Shown here: positions 36,883-48,650 of the stretch, in pieces
How positions within the stretch are numbered: position 1 is the stretch's first letter
Layout of the letters: each line of letters starts with the position of its first letter
Source of the DNA: Pelecanus crispus
Lineage: Eukaryota; Chordata; Aves; Pelecaniformes; Pelecanidae
Assembly (NCBI RefSeq): GCF_030463565.1
Contig: NC_134643.1
Span: 167,484,491 to 167,548,490, forward strand
Direction of reading: 5' to 3'
Length of the DNA: 64,000 nt
Program-made: the position numbers and the translations under genes
The notes under the pieces: model-generated
Databases searched by the model: none
What the model saw: the letters and a program-made list of their open reading frames with translations, nothing else
What the model was told of the DNA's origin: nothing

Positions 36883-39610
36883 GGGTTATATATGTGTCTG
36901 GATAAATTACTAGTAAAGGGTCTGTTAAGTATCAGTAGAGAAAAGGATTTCTTATTCTCAGACTTGGACATGACAGATGTGCAAAGGTGCCTCCCTGCCG
37001 CAACAGAAAATAGCTGGGAAGGACAACTCATTTGAGATCCTGTGCCCCTGGGGTCCTGAGTTTAACTCACCTTTGAGGCACTCAGCTGACAGAAAAGCAA
37101 GTGCTCATCTTTTCCAAAGTCTTTTTACAATAGATGTGCAGAAGAAAGAAGTTGGAAAAAAATCAGTCTTAGCTGGAAACTAACTTTGTTTTAACTGAGG
37201 ATCAACTCCTACCTTCTTAGAAATGTTCAACAGATATTACCAGGGTATTTTATTTTTTACAGACTTTTAAGATAGGCCTTCAAAAGCCTGCTTTTACCAT
37301 CAGCACCTGACTGGTCCTGGCAGAACATTTTAAACACTGTCGTACTGTAATCACTAGACAAGGAGCCTTGCCAAGTTGCACTAGATTTTAATTTGACTTT
37401 TCTGTAGGAGCCCCACAAATTCTCCGGTCTCCATGATTCTTCCATTAACTACAGGAAAATCTCCTGTCCCACGCTCTCAGCTAGTTGCTTCAGTTGGCTA
37501 TTAGAATAGCCAACACTGAGTGTTTCGCCAGTGACAGCAGTAAGTTGTGCCTATTGAGGGACAGACAGGTAAGAAATACCCCGTGCTTTGAAGAACCTCA
37601 GATGTGCTGGTAGGGAGGTGTTCAGAGAGAGGGAAAACATCCTACGCGCTACCCTGACACAAGGTTTCCTATCACCTCCCACGCCTTCAGTGACTTGCAG
37701 GTGACCAAGTCCTCTTCTCACGCCCTGAACATCTCCAAGTAGAGAACTGACTTGTACATCTCACTGGACGTGTCCAGAGAGGGACTCCTCTGGAGAGGGT
37801 CCCCTGGGACTGCAACACATCATTTCCAGCACCAGGACACTTCAGCTCTGGCTTGGAGACAGGGCAGGCATGCCACGGGCCAGGGCCTGATCCACCCTGC
37901 AAAGCGGCACGGTCTGCAGCTTGACCGCAGGTAGCGGCACACAGGTTTTGTTAAGGCTGCTGTCAGGGTGGAGTGCAGGAGGCACATCCTGGAGAAAGCC
38001 AGCTAGAAACGCTCCCACAGTGCAGCACTGCGGGCATTTCAACGCACTGGAGACCAACACAGGCAAGACGCCGGGCTCTGGGGCATCAAGCTGCTTTGCT
38101 TTTGGTGCAGCTCAGGGAAATTAATGCATCCAAGCATCCTAACAAATCTGACAGCACGGATGCTGAATTACTCTGCTGATACACCTTTGGCAGCGTGTTT
38201 ATCTCGGCCAGTATGTGGTTGCTTCATCAATCAGACAACGGCCAGAGCTCTTATGGAGTCTGTCCACACAAAGCCAGGGTAATGGGAGGTCTGCTCTAAG
38301 GGGATTAGTGGGAATCTCTACTTAATTAGTCTAAGAGGGCTGATCTCAAAGATTATTTCTTACACAGAGCAAAAAGAGCTACCAGGTGATCTTTGGGTCA
38401 GTCAATTACTGCATGTATTGGATGATGTGACAGAAAACACCTCCGGTTAAGACTTCTGATCCAGAAGAAGTCTGGTAGCAGAGGTATTCTGGGACCATAC
38501 CGACACGCAGCTGGTCAGGAGGAAGCATAGGCCATACTCTTCTCACAGGGTGGCAGAGCAGCAACCTCTGAAATCGCAGCAGCCCGATTAGCCCAGCTTA
38601 TCTGGAAATGTCCTCCGTGGCGGCTTCTCGAAGCAGAGTGAGTATTCAGCACGCTCTGGTTGTGCAGTTCCTGACCAACACCTCAAAGAGAAGGATAGCA
38701 CCCCACTCTTCCTCCATGATGGACAGCACTTGAAGGCTGTTTTTTGAGGAAAATGCAGGTTTAAGAGCAATTGCGTGATCAGTTAAAGTAGCTGTGTGTT
38801 TCTAAACATACTAAGTCCCAGCTGTGGTCTGCAGGGAAGCTTTGCTAAAGAAGGTGAATCTAGCAGCTGCTGCAACACTAATCCAGCTTTCTCAGTGCTC
38901 ACAGCACCATTGCTGGAGCGTGCTGCTCGTCACCCAGTGTGCGTACGATGTGGCAGACTCTGTTCATTTGAGCACTTCCTTACAGGGAGACTTGTATGGG
39001 TAGAACAGTGAACTTCCATTTTTCTTGAATGTCTATTATTATTACTACCATCAAGCCCAGAGTGATCACCTGCTTCCATCATTTTCTTTTTATACTTGAT
39101 CAGATATCTTTGCGAATTATTTTGATATTCCCATCCAAACTCAGTGAGCGTCAGAACACTCTCCCCCCCCACAAGTCTTCCCTTTTCCCTCCTTTTTTTT
39201 TGCATTTCTAGGTTTCTGGACATATATAGGTAAGAAAGAGTAGCTGAAACATTTTTCATTGGACTTACCAAGATGAGGAAACCTGAATTGGGCTTGGATT
39301 ATTTTCTATCTGTTTTTTACTGTTTGGTATTTTTTGTTTGTTTTGTTTGTTAAACTTTAGACAAACATGCCAAAATTTGGAACAAGTGAAAAATTTTAAT
39401 GAGGCGGCAGCATTACAAACTTTTAAAAAAATGTGGTCTTTATAATTTCTTGGAAAACTTTGCCATTGATAAACAAGCAGACGAGGTTTATAGTTTTAGT
39501 GATACATAGGCTCTCTACATTTGTGAGTCAGAACGTCTCCTGAGAGCAAGGGATAACTGGCTTCAGCCATGAACTATTGATTCAAAACCACAAAGTGGCT
39601 GCTACGTGCA

Positions 39611-39650
39611 AAGACAAGACAAGACAAGACAAAAAAAAGAAAAAAGGAAT
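39611..39650. repeat. (AAGAC)n microsatellite with A-rich flank
   Basis: Four AAGAC units in a row from 39611 are followed by an A-rich tract with single G interruptions. Confidence 0.85.
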
Positions 39651-41098
39651 AAAGGGAGGAAGAATCTCTCTTGTCCTACTGAAACAAGTTGTTTTCCACG
39701 TAGAAAAAAGCTGAACATGAGAACAAGATGCTGACCCAATGGCAGAGCTGACTTGTCTAGGGCGAAGAGGCATGTACCTTGATGAGCAGTAAATCTTCCC
39801 TGTCACTATCCTTCCTCCATACTGACAAACATGAACTTTTTACCAATGTATGTTTCTGGACAAACTAAAGAGCTCTGAAAGTGGGGCTGCCTTCTCCTGA
39901 TGGGGAGAAAACAATGTTTATTACTCTTCAGATTTCTCGTAACCATGAAAAGTGACCCAGAAAATGAGCACTTTGCTTTAGATCTGAAGCAGAGACAAGA
40001 GCCCACTGCCATCTCATAGAACTTGTCTCCAGGTGGATTTTCTCTTCCTGGACTAAGGATGTGCACCTGATGGGTTAACTCTCACTTTAAATGCAGAGAT
40101 TAGGGATTATCTGAGTAAACTATCATGCATGTCACACATAGCATTCCCCTGCTGAAAAGGGGAACGAGTAGACAACGCACCGTAAATGCACCTCCACACT
40201 TCATGGTCTCTGACTGTTTGAGTAAGCACATTCCCAGAAGCAACCACAAATACCACCTTCATCAAGGAAGGGTGCTTGAGTTCACCTAATAAAGAGGTGC
40301 CAACTCTCACGAAGACCTCTGGAAAGTCTTTAATCTTCACAGCTGTATCTTTTTCTGAAAAATTAGGCAGAACTAGCAGAGGTTTTGGTTATCTCCCTCC
40401 ATCTTAAAACACAAAGCTAAGTATGAAATCAATACTGCATCTGACTCACTTCAAGGGTTGCATTCCCCAAAACAAATTTACAACAGAGCCACACAGAAAA
40501 AATGTAAACTCAGAGAAACACACTGAATGAAAACTCAGTTAGAGAAACACACAGGTCTTTCCAGGATCCTACCCCTTTTCAGAAGCAGCAGACACAACTC
40601 TTGAGGCTTCTTGGAGAATTTGAGAAGCATGTTAATTCACATTGCATTGAGAGTCCTCATCCATTTACTTCATTATCAATAGGACACTTGCGTGTCATCC
40701 ATTTTGCTTTGCAGAATCCCATCTTCTTTGGATTAATAATAATACTTGTGTTCCTGTAATTAAAATCTCACACAGCAAATACTGTAAAGGTTAACTTGTT
40801 ATTGCCTTACTTAAAGAAAGCAAGACTTCAAAAGTAAAATTATGCTAACACTTTTGGAAAACTTTTCTAGCATCACTGTGTTGGTCACGAGCCATCAGGC
40901 AGGTTATGATGTTCATGCGTTCAGACCAGTCCTCTACCACTGGCATTCATGAAATCCGCCCTCTGAATCTGCTCCTAGAGGACTTCACTGCCAGCAAACC
41001 TGATTTCTAGACAATAGATTAAGATCTACAGTTGGAAATCCTCCCTGCTGAACAGTCTCATCCTACTCTTTCCCACTCTGTTTCTCAGATCCTAACCT

Positions 41099-41147
41099 GT
41101 GTGTACATGTATGTGTGTATATGTATATACACACACACATATACAGA
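41099..41147. repeat. TG/CA dinucleotide tract with self-complementary core
   Basis: TG-rich sequence turns into CA-rich sequence around TATATGTATATA. The 11-base arms at 41112-41122 and 41125-41135 are perfect reverse complements with a 2-base loop, as expected where a TG run meets a CA run. Confidence 0.85.
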
Positions 41148-44100
41148 TGCGCATGAGGACCGTACCTTGCACCCAGCAGTTACTATATATGAACTCCAAA
41201 AGGCCGAAAGCATATCCAGTGGCAGCTGAAGAGTTTGGATGCAGACTTCTCTCCCTCTTCATACTAAGTAAACCATTTTTTCAGAGGCTTAAACTTGGCC
41301 AAATTTAGACTCATGTCCTGAGATAGTGGATTTTTAGGGCAATTTCCCAATGGTTCAAAGCAGAAAGGTGGCAGGTCTTAACAGAGTGTTTTCAAGAATT
41401 TAGCACGTGCAGAATGATGAATCTTCCTTTCTTTTATCCTTAGAAACAGCTGAACCATTAAAAAAAAAAAAGAGAATAAACAACCACCCCCAAATCTGGG
41501 ACAGATAGATCACCCAGAGAAAACTGGAGCTCTACTAGATAGTTTGGAAAGCAATGAAAAAAACCTGATCACCTTGTTTCATATTGGAAAGTGCCAGGCG
41601 ACCTTTATTCAGTTCGATTATCTATTCCATCTGCAAGAACAGAGGGTGAACAGTAAAAAGAAGGCAATGTAATAACCAAAAGAGCTGTAATCTAGAGTGT
41701 ATTCTCAGCTGTAGGATGAAAGCATATTTTGTTTTTCTAAACTGTTGTACAACTGGAAAGCTAAGGTGCCACTTCTCAAGCATTTGGGGATGACGTTTGG
41801 GGATAATGTCTTCTGGTTATTAAACTGTATAAGGATTCTAAAAGAAGACAAAAATCCAAGTATTCAGAATTTTCCCTTCCACACCTCAAGAAGCAGCTTT
41901 ATAACTTCTTTCAATGAACAGAAAGGTCTTGTAGAATGCTACTCTTAAGATCCAGTTCTCCGATTTACCTACTAACTTTAGCTAATAAGCATTTTTGTGT
42001 AGGAATACTCACAACCCTTGGTCTGTGATAAACGCTGTATTTCTCCTATTCAACATAACACTCCCTCAGTCTATGTACATATTTTTCTTGAACTATCTTT
42101 CTGTTTTATATTTACACCTCTTTGCCTAGACCCATCCCCATTCCCCTCCACTCCTGCCAGTTAACCACCTCAGTTTCCCATTCTTCAGCAAGATTCTTAC
42201 ATGGCTGTCTGACCTTGCAAACACTCCTCAGAAGAACAGGCAGGCACATTATCCAGTTGCCTACATATGTAGCCACTGCACCGTGAAAAGTCTGAAATAA
42301 ATTCTCAGTGCTCCCCAAACTATTTCATATTCAAGTCAAACCAAAATGTGCAAACTTGAAAGTACACAGAAAAAACAGTTCCAGCAGAGTGGGACGAAGA
42401 TTTGCTGTTAACGATTCCAGCATTGCATGGTGCCTGGTTCACAGTAACATTGCTTTTCCTTCCACCCACTTGCAATCCAGCTTGTAAATGCAACCCACTG
42501 TCTGAACATGGGTGTGGGCTCTGCCTGGTCTGTGCCTCAGAGAAAGAGCTAAGGCAAAGCCGGGCAATGCCAATTCCTGCTTCCAAGCTGGGTTGATTTT
42601 GCTAGGTAAATAGGCACAAAGTCTAGTAAAGCTTGCACGGATACAACTCTGACTACAGTGAGGTAGCCCAACCATTGAGATAGTTCAATATTAAAGATTT
42701 CTTTTTTTTTTTTTTTTTTTGCCTCAGCTCCTATATTATGCTCATCATATGGTCTCTTAATATTTTTAAATGGCACTTTTACTTGAAAACTGACCATGAA
42801 AACACTAACTCGACACTTCTTACCTCCAATGTGAGAAAGTAAGAAAAATTTGTTGTGTTGCTTGTCCAACAGCCAAAGTCCAAATAAGTAACAACTGGGC
42901 TTAGAATCCGGATGTTTTCACACATACATTAACTGAATTCCCCATGAAGAAAGATGAGAAACCTGCAGCTCAAAATGTCTGCAAATTCAGTGACTGCAAT
43001 TAGCACAGAAAACCAGAAAAGGTCCTTCTGCAGGTTTTATGGCAAAACAGGAATTATGTATAAGACGACTGACTAGGGTGCTAGTGCATCCAAACAGAGC
43101 CAGCGGAAACTGGGAATTTATGTTTATTAAAAGAGAATGACCAAGTTGGTGCCTACAAAAGGAAGACATGACTGCATACGAGTACACTCATGTGAGCCAG
43201 ATGGAGCAATAAAAACAGTTGTCAGCAATTTCAGAATAATTCTTCCCTCTCTCAGAAGAAGGATGACATTTCAATGGAGAAGAAAGCACAAGGCAGCAGG
43301 TAAACAGCAGGGGAGAGAAGGAGAGGATGCCACTGAAGGTAACTTGGGATAGAAGATGTAGTCCAGTGACTCTCTGGTCAAGCAACAGGAGTAGTGACCA
43401 AAGATTGGTGATCCAGTACGACTGATACCCATGGAGGATTGATAACAAGATATTTATTCCTAATCAAATCAAAATACTTTAAGAAGCTTTCTCGGGCACT
43501 TAATGAGTTTCCTGCAGTAGCTAAAAAAAAAAAAGGCCCAGAGAAGGCATTTGTTAAGAGTACAATATTCAAAGTTTTCTTCAATATTCAAAGTTCAGTA
43601 TTTGAAAAGAGCACATCGCACACTAGCATTTTTTTGAACTGTTCAGAACAGCCCAATGAATTCCTGTTGTCCCTGTATAGGTATCTTCTCAGGCAAACCA
43701 AAAGGATATTGCTAAATTAAGACTGCAAGAACCCACCAGCAAAAATTCCCCTGGAACTGGTTTACAGAATGAATGGGCAAATCAAAACCATAAAATTAGC
43801 AGTATGGGTCAGCCTTCTATATTATCTATAGAACTAGCAGCTTTTAAGATGTGCCAGCCTCAGGCTTCTTGTTCCTTATGGCATGCATGACATGAAAACA
43901 AGAGACCACCAAGCACCCATCATTACTGAAAACATCGTATTTTAGTGATGCTGGCATGACTAAAATGTAACTGCTGATCAGTGCCAATTAGCTAGAATAA
44001 TCCTGTTAGCATTAGCTCAACTGTTCATTTATAAATCTCTGCAATGCTAATTGTATTTGAAGTTCTTTCTAACACTAACTCCTTTTGTATGGTGCTGAAA

Positions 44101-44618
44101 GCCTGCAAAACACTCATCAACTGAACAGCTGATATAACAAACAATCCTTTTTTTTTAACCCTTTGCAACCTCAATGTTATAAAAGTAGTTCTGCGTATTA
44201 ACTATATCATATATTGAGCAGGTTTGTACATCATTTTATTATATTTTACAGTAAGCACTATTCTCTTGCCATAGCAAGAGCCATTATCTTATCAAATACT
44301 GAATCCTACTGATTGTTGTCAGTGTATATCCCTCTAAGAAAAGTAAAGAAAAAACCCTTTTGCTATGGCTCTTTATCAAGCTTATAACTTAAATCACAAC
44401 ATGCATCCATCCATAAAAATTAAAGTATATTTGCTTTTTACTTATTGCTATTTGATTTGTGCCAGAAGAGCATTTTGGCAAGAAATACTTAGCTGAACTG
44501 CAAATAGTTGACAGTGTTGTTTGAAATTACTGGGTAGCCCTCATCAACTTTGCATGAACTTTTGGATCAAATCAAAAAGGACAATACAGGAAATGCAAGC
44601 AAGATTTCATTAAATAAA

Positions 44619-44624
44619 TTTATT
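44619..44624 (-). promoter_or_regulatory. Candidate distal poly(A) signal of RAP2A
   Basis: AATAAA on the minus strand (TTTATT on plus). Cleavage would be expected about 10-30 bases to the left, near 44590-44610. Confidence 0.5.
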
Positions 44625-44690
44625 TGTTAAAATAATTTAACTCCAAATACAACTGCTGAGTTTGCATTGAGTTCTATGTACAATTCTTGT

Positions 44691-44696
44691 TTTATT
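44691..44696 (-). promoter_or_regulatory. Candidate first poly(A) signal of RAP2A
   Basis: AATAAA on the minus strand. It is the first canonical hexamer found downstream of the RAP2A stop. It lies 72 bases before the second one, so the two may give closely spaced ends. Confidence 0.5.
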
Positions 44697-46067
44697 TGAA
44701 ACATCAAGGTTTAAACAACTGACATTGTTACAAAACAAACTGTTGCCCCATTTTAACTTGCCAGTTGTATTAGAGCTCAACAATTAACTGTGAAATACAT
44801 TAATTCACTCCTAGGAAACTCCAAATCAACAGCATTAAGCCTGATTCCAGAACCCACTTCAGTCTTTCTTCAAACCCTGATCAAGAATTAACAGATGCAC
44901 AACAATGCAGATAAAAGCCTCCTGCAGTTGTCAAACATTTGCTTTTGTTGCGGAGTTTCACAATTAAAGCCTAACCAGTGCTTTGACGGCACACTGGTAA
45001 AAAAAAATAAAAATAAAAAACAAACATGCACAAAACCCCCCAACCAAATGGCTGACATCTTTAGGCAACATTCTATACAGGAAAGCAAATACCAGTAGTT
45101 TTCCCACAGAAATGTAATGGCAACTGTAGCACTGGGGTTAGGGAGAGGCTAGAACCAGAACAGAAAATGTCACCAAAATTTTTTTGATGCTCTGAAGGGG
45201 CGGGCGGGGGGACAGACACGACAGGGAAAAACAAAACCCAATGCAATTATGTTTAAAACTCTTGATCAGATACTGGTTTGTTTGCTTTGACTAGTTTTTG
45301 TGTGTATTTTTAAGGGAAAGAGGAAACAGTTGCTCTCACTATCATAGCTTAAAAGAATAAAAGTTGCAACATTTAAAAAAAAAACCAACAAAACAGGAGA
45401 AATGCTGTCTTTGTAGAAAAATACAAAGCTCTACAAGAACAGCCAAAGGAAAAGTGGGTCTTTGGAACAAATCATAATATTTTAAGGCATGTTATAAGAA
45501 ACTTTCAAATACTATAATTGGTAATCCTATCAGGGTACAAATGAAACAGTGACCCAAGACCAATGACTCCCGCAGGGTGGCCACGCAGCTGCTGCATGGC
45601 TCGCTCACCTCCCCCTTTTCTGCTACCCCTGTAATTTGAAAAATCTCTGTCGAGTGCAACTGTCATTGATTCAAGCTCCACTATCTTCACATTAGTGGAA
45701 ATAACAATAGTGCATAACTACTTCCTCAGAACCATACAATGAAAAACAACACTTACACTTTCCCCCCCGCCACATTGTGTGGTAGCTTACATACGGCCTA
45801 AGTTTTTGAAAGGGTAAGAGTGTAATGAAGAAACGAGACTAGGAGATATTTTCCTTAATATTTTCTGTTAAAAATTTTACTGTGCAATTTCCTATATTAA
45901 AAGCCCATCTGCTTTATACCATGGACTTCACGTTAGGCTGTTCATATTGTACTTCACGCCATTTTCTTGGTTGATGAACAAGCTGTGAGGTAAAATTTTA
46001 ACATCTCTGTAAATAACATTGTATAACATGCACTTCCAACTCAGTTTCAAATTTGGGATGGTTTCTT

Positions 46068-46084
46068 CTTTTTTTTTTTTTTTT
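46068..46084. repeat. T-tract within the RAP2A 3' UTR
   Basis: An uninterrupted T run on the plus strand, which would be an A-rich segment within the RAP2A transcript. It could prime oligo(dT) internally and create false 3' ends in cDNA data. Confidence 0.85.
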
Positions 46085-46780
46085 GAGCGCTTATGCAGTG
46101 GATCTCACGCTGACAAGCTGTTTTACAGATAGGTTGTACTGCTCAATAAACCGTTTCCCAATCTAGATATTTTAAATATTGAAATATCATTAATTCAAAA
46201 TCTCGCATCTTGCTTAAGCATGGTGGCTGACACACTGGGCAGGCAGGGGGGAAGAGAACATTCATACCATCTAGTTTAGGCATAAGTTGTGTGACTCGGA
46301 GGACCAAAGTTAAAAGCCTAAGTTTGCTATAGAGTCAATGGAAAGAGGTAGGTGCCTCTAGGAGGGCGATTCAGAGCACCCAAAATGGGCATTCAGATGC
46401 CAGAAATAAATGGTGTGCCTATCTCCCTAAGAGAACAAAGTACAGTAACAAATGGTCTGCAAGGTAGATGGGAAACGGGCTACATTTACGTTCTAGTAAG
46501 GCTTAATGTTTTGCGTCATCTAATGCCCTTTGATACATTGGTTGCGGAAAGGTCTTGAAAGATTAAGGGCAGAGACGGCCAGTTCTCTTCCATTAATGAT
46601 TTCCTTTAGTTATCATCCACTGAACTATAATTCAAAATGTTAAGGATATTTATGTATGAAAATCTGCAAAGCATTTTGTACTCAAGTTTCCTTTGTAGCA
46701 GATGAGAGCGTTTTTAGGAAGTTCTGCAGATGGAGGCAAAACTCTCGAACCTAACTCCAATTACAGCATTTCTAAGGGCC

Positions 46781-46826
46781 ATATACACACACACATACAC
46801 GCTCAACAGACACACACACACACACC
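46781..46826. repeat. CA-rich microsatellite within the RAP2A 3' UTR
   Basis: Two CA runs are separated by a short GCTCAACAGA-type spacer. In the RAP2A transcript this would read as a GU-rich stretch. Confidence 0.85.
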
Positions 46827-48373
46827 CCAGCACCCCTGTTTTCACTCATTTAAACACAAGGAACTACACTGTTACTGCACAAGATTGAAAAACTAATAAA
46901 CGCATGGTGTTATTTAGACCACAGGCTCCGTGACTCTGTGTTTTTATGGCCAATTTTACCTATTAAAGATCCAGCTCAAGACAATCTCTCCAGCATTTAA
47001 AATCTAAACATTGTGATTGAAAACTCTTCTATACTTTGATTGTAAGACTTCGGAATAGGTATTTCTGTGCCATTAGTCATGCAAATGATAAATACTTCAC
47101 TGCTATGAAACTAGCAAGTCAGAGCTCGAGCATCCTTTCAAAATAAAATATTTGCTTCCACCATTTAACACTCCAATAATTGGGGCAACCTTTGAATAGT
47201 GTGTCAAGCAATTAAAGAGCCATTTCCACACTCACCTAAGGAATTACAACCGTAACTATTTCACCTCTGAACCAAATGATTTCACATGGTTATTCAATTT
47301 AAAGTTTTCAACATTAAAGCTATCAAATAGCAAACTTGATTTTCAAAGGTTAGTTAGGGATCACACCAGAGAACGTAGCCCTTAAAGGCAAGAAAAACTG
47401 TTGTCTCTAACAAACTTAAAAATGCAGGATGTTCATACTGTCCCATGAGGTTTCTGTAGAAGGGAACATATGGATGCAACATGGCTTAATTTTCCTTACA
47501 AGATGGTACTAGTTAATCTATTAAAGTGTTCCTTGTTAGTAAGGCTCAGCAATTTTTTTCATCACAGTTGCTTCCTCCTGGTTCAGTAAAGTGATAAACA
47601 AAGATGCTTCCTGCTTTGTAAACAGAGGGTTTGTTTGGCTTTTTGCAGACCAAAACCTGAAGCAATCCTCCATTTTTGAGCAGCAAAACGAAAGATTTAA
47701 AACATTCCAATGCCAGACTGTTTCTTCACCCGTCATTTGTTTTCAGATCTTGCCCCTCATTTCACACACCGGTGCAATGTTTTCTATTTCAAGATGTGGG
47801 AGAAAGTGTAGAAATAATAGCATCAACTTTGAAAAAAATCCAAACTATATAGGTCTCTGGTAGCCTCTTCCTCTAACACTGTCAGAAGTTCTGGTGAAAT
47901 CAACATATTCGACTGAACAAACTTGGCCACAAGTGATAGCGCACGTCCTGAAGCACAGTAATTAGACAGTGAAAGACTTGGCTCTCCTTTCGCACTTACA
48001 CTAGTTGTGAATGGTCTTCAGAGATATTCTCTCCACTGCTTTTGTTTCCCATTTCCAAAAGTTTTCCAATGTCTTCAGAAATAGTTGCTGTCTGACATGA
48101 CAACACACGTACGCTCGACTGGAACGACCCTGTAGATCAACTGGCTATGCCACAAAATTGCAGGTGCTCAAAGGGAAAAACGGGTGAGATGTGGTCATTT
48201 AACCCAATTATATTCAGAGTCAGTGATTGACTTTCAATGCTCAGCTCTGAGTTAATGTTGCTACTTCACTACAGATGTATTTCAAGTGACCCACAAACCA
48301 GGAAGTGAAGTAGACAGTTTTACCACCTTACAAAATTTCTGCAAATTAAGTCCAGGTTAGGTCATTCTTAATG

Positions 48374-48611
48374 CTATTGTATATTACACGCAGAACAGCA
48401 TGGATCATCTTTGTCTGGCTGTGCTGCATAGTTCATTTGTCTAACAATTTCCGCAAAGAGCTCATCCACCATTGTTTTACTTTTAGCAGAGGTCTCCATA
48501 AAGGGGCAGCCCCATTCTTCAGCTAAGGCTCTGCCTTCACTTGATGATACTTCTCTCTCACTTTCCAGGTCCACTTTATTACCAACCAGAATTACCGGCA
48601 CCTTCTCATAC
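48374..48611 (-). CDS. RAP2A: RAP2A, last coding exon (C-terminal 78 residues)
   Basis: This exon encodes residues 106-183 of the Ras-family GTPase RAP2A, a membrane switch protein that signals through effectors such as TNIK, MINK1 and MAP4K4 to the actin cytoskeleton. It starts [16 protein letters not shown] and contains the guanine-specifying NKVD motif (residues 116-119) and the ETSAK motif (144-148). It ends CCSACNIQ. The final CNIQ is the CAAX box (farnesylation at Cys180), and Cys176 and Cys177 are the known palmitoylation sites. The ending separates RAP2A from RAP2B (CVIL) and RAP2C (CVVQ). The exon's first base, G at 48611, is the third base of a split Arg105 codon, so the intron is phase 2; the stop is TAG at 48376-48374. 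The sequence agrees with the mammalian protein as I remember it. Exon 1 (P-loop and switch regions) is outside the window. Confidence 0.97.
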
Positions 48612-48650
48612 CTACAGTTAAAAAAACAAAAACAAAACAAACAAAACCAA
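48612..48650 (-). promoter_or_regulatory. 3' splice site of the RAP2A intron
   Basis: On the minus strand a T-rich tract (GTTTGTTTTGTTTTTG, then a T run) leads to AACTGTAG immediately before the exon's first G. The acceptor AG is at 48613-48612. Reading through it would add no conserved GTPase sequence: upstream in frame the residues become FFNCR, unlike the expected RVKR. Confidence 0.93.

Larger units (their letters stand above)
36883..44600. other. Non-coding stretch downstream of RAP2A
   Basis: No gene is recognised. It includes an (AAGAC)n tract (39611-39631) running into A-rich sequence, a TG/CA dinucleotide tract (41099-41147), a T-tract (42702-42720), an A-tract at about 43522-43534 and a direct repeat of CAATATTCAAAGTT at about 43563-43596. 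The sequence appears more AT-rich than that to the left. It lies beyond the proposed end of the RAP2A transcript. Confidence 0.55.
44600..48373 (-). other. RAP2A: RAP2A 3' untranslated region
   Basis: This is the transcribed sequence following the RAP2A stop codon. The right edge is fixed by the stop. The left edge is inferred from the first poly(A) signals on the minus strand. Reading by eye, I found neither AATAAA nor ATTAAA on the minus strand between the stop and 44696, which implies a 3' UTR of about 3.7 kb. The stretch is AT-rich and has no CR1 copy. It includes a CA-rich microsatellite (46781-46826), a T-tract (46068-46084; A-rich in the RNA) and a possible ancient repeat at about 46290-46400. 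Non-canonical signals could give shorter isoforms. Confidence 0.7.

Noticed and set aside
41112..41135. A perfect 11-bp palindrome considered as a regulatory site
   Set aside because: It arises trivially where a TG run meets a CA run.
42549..42869. A 106-codon minus-strand frame containing a lysine run
   Set aside because: The lysines come from the T-tract at 42702-42720; no family resemblance on either side.
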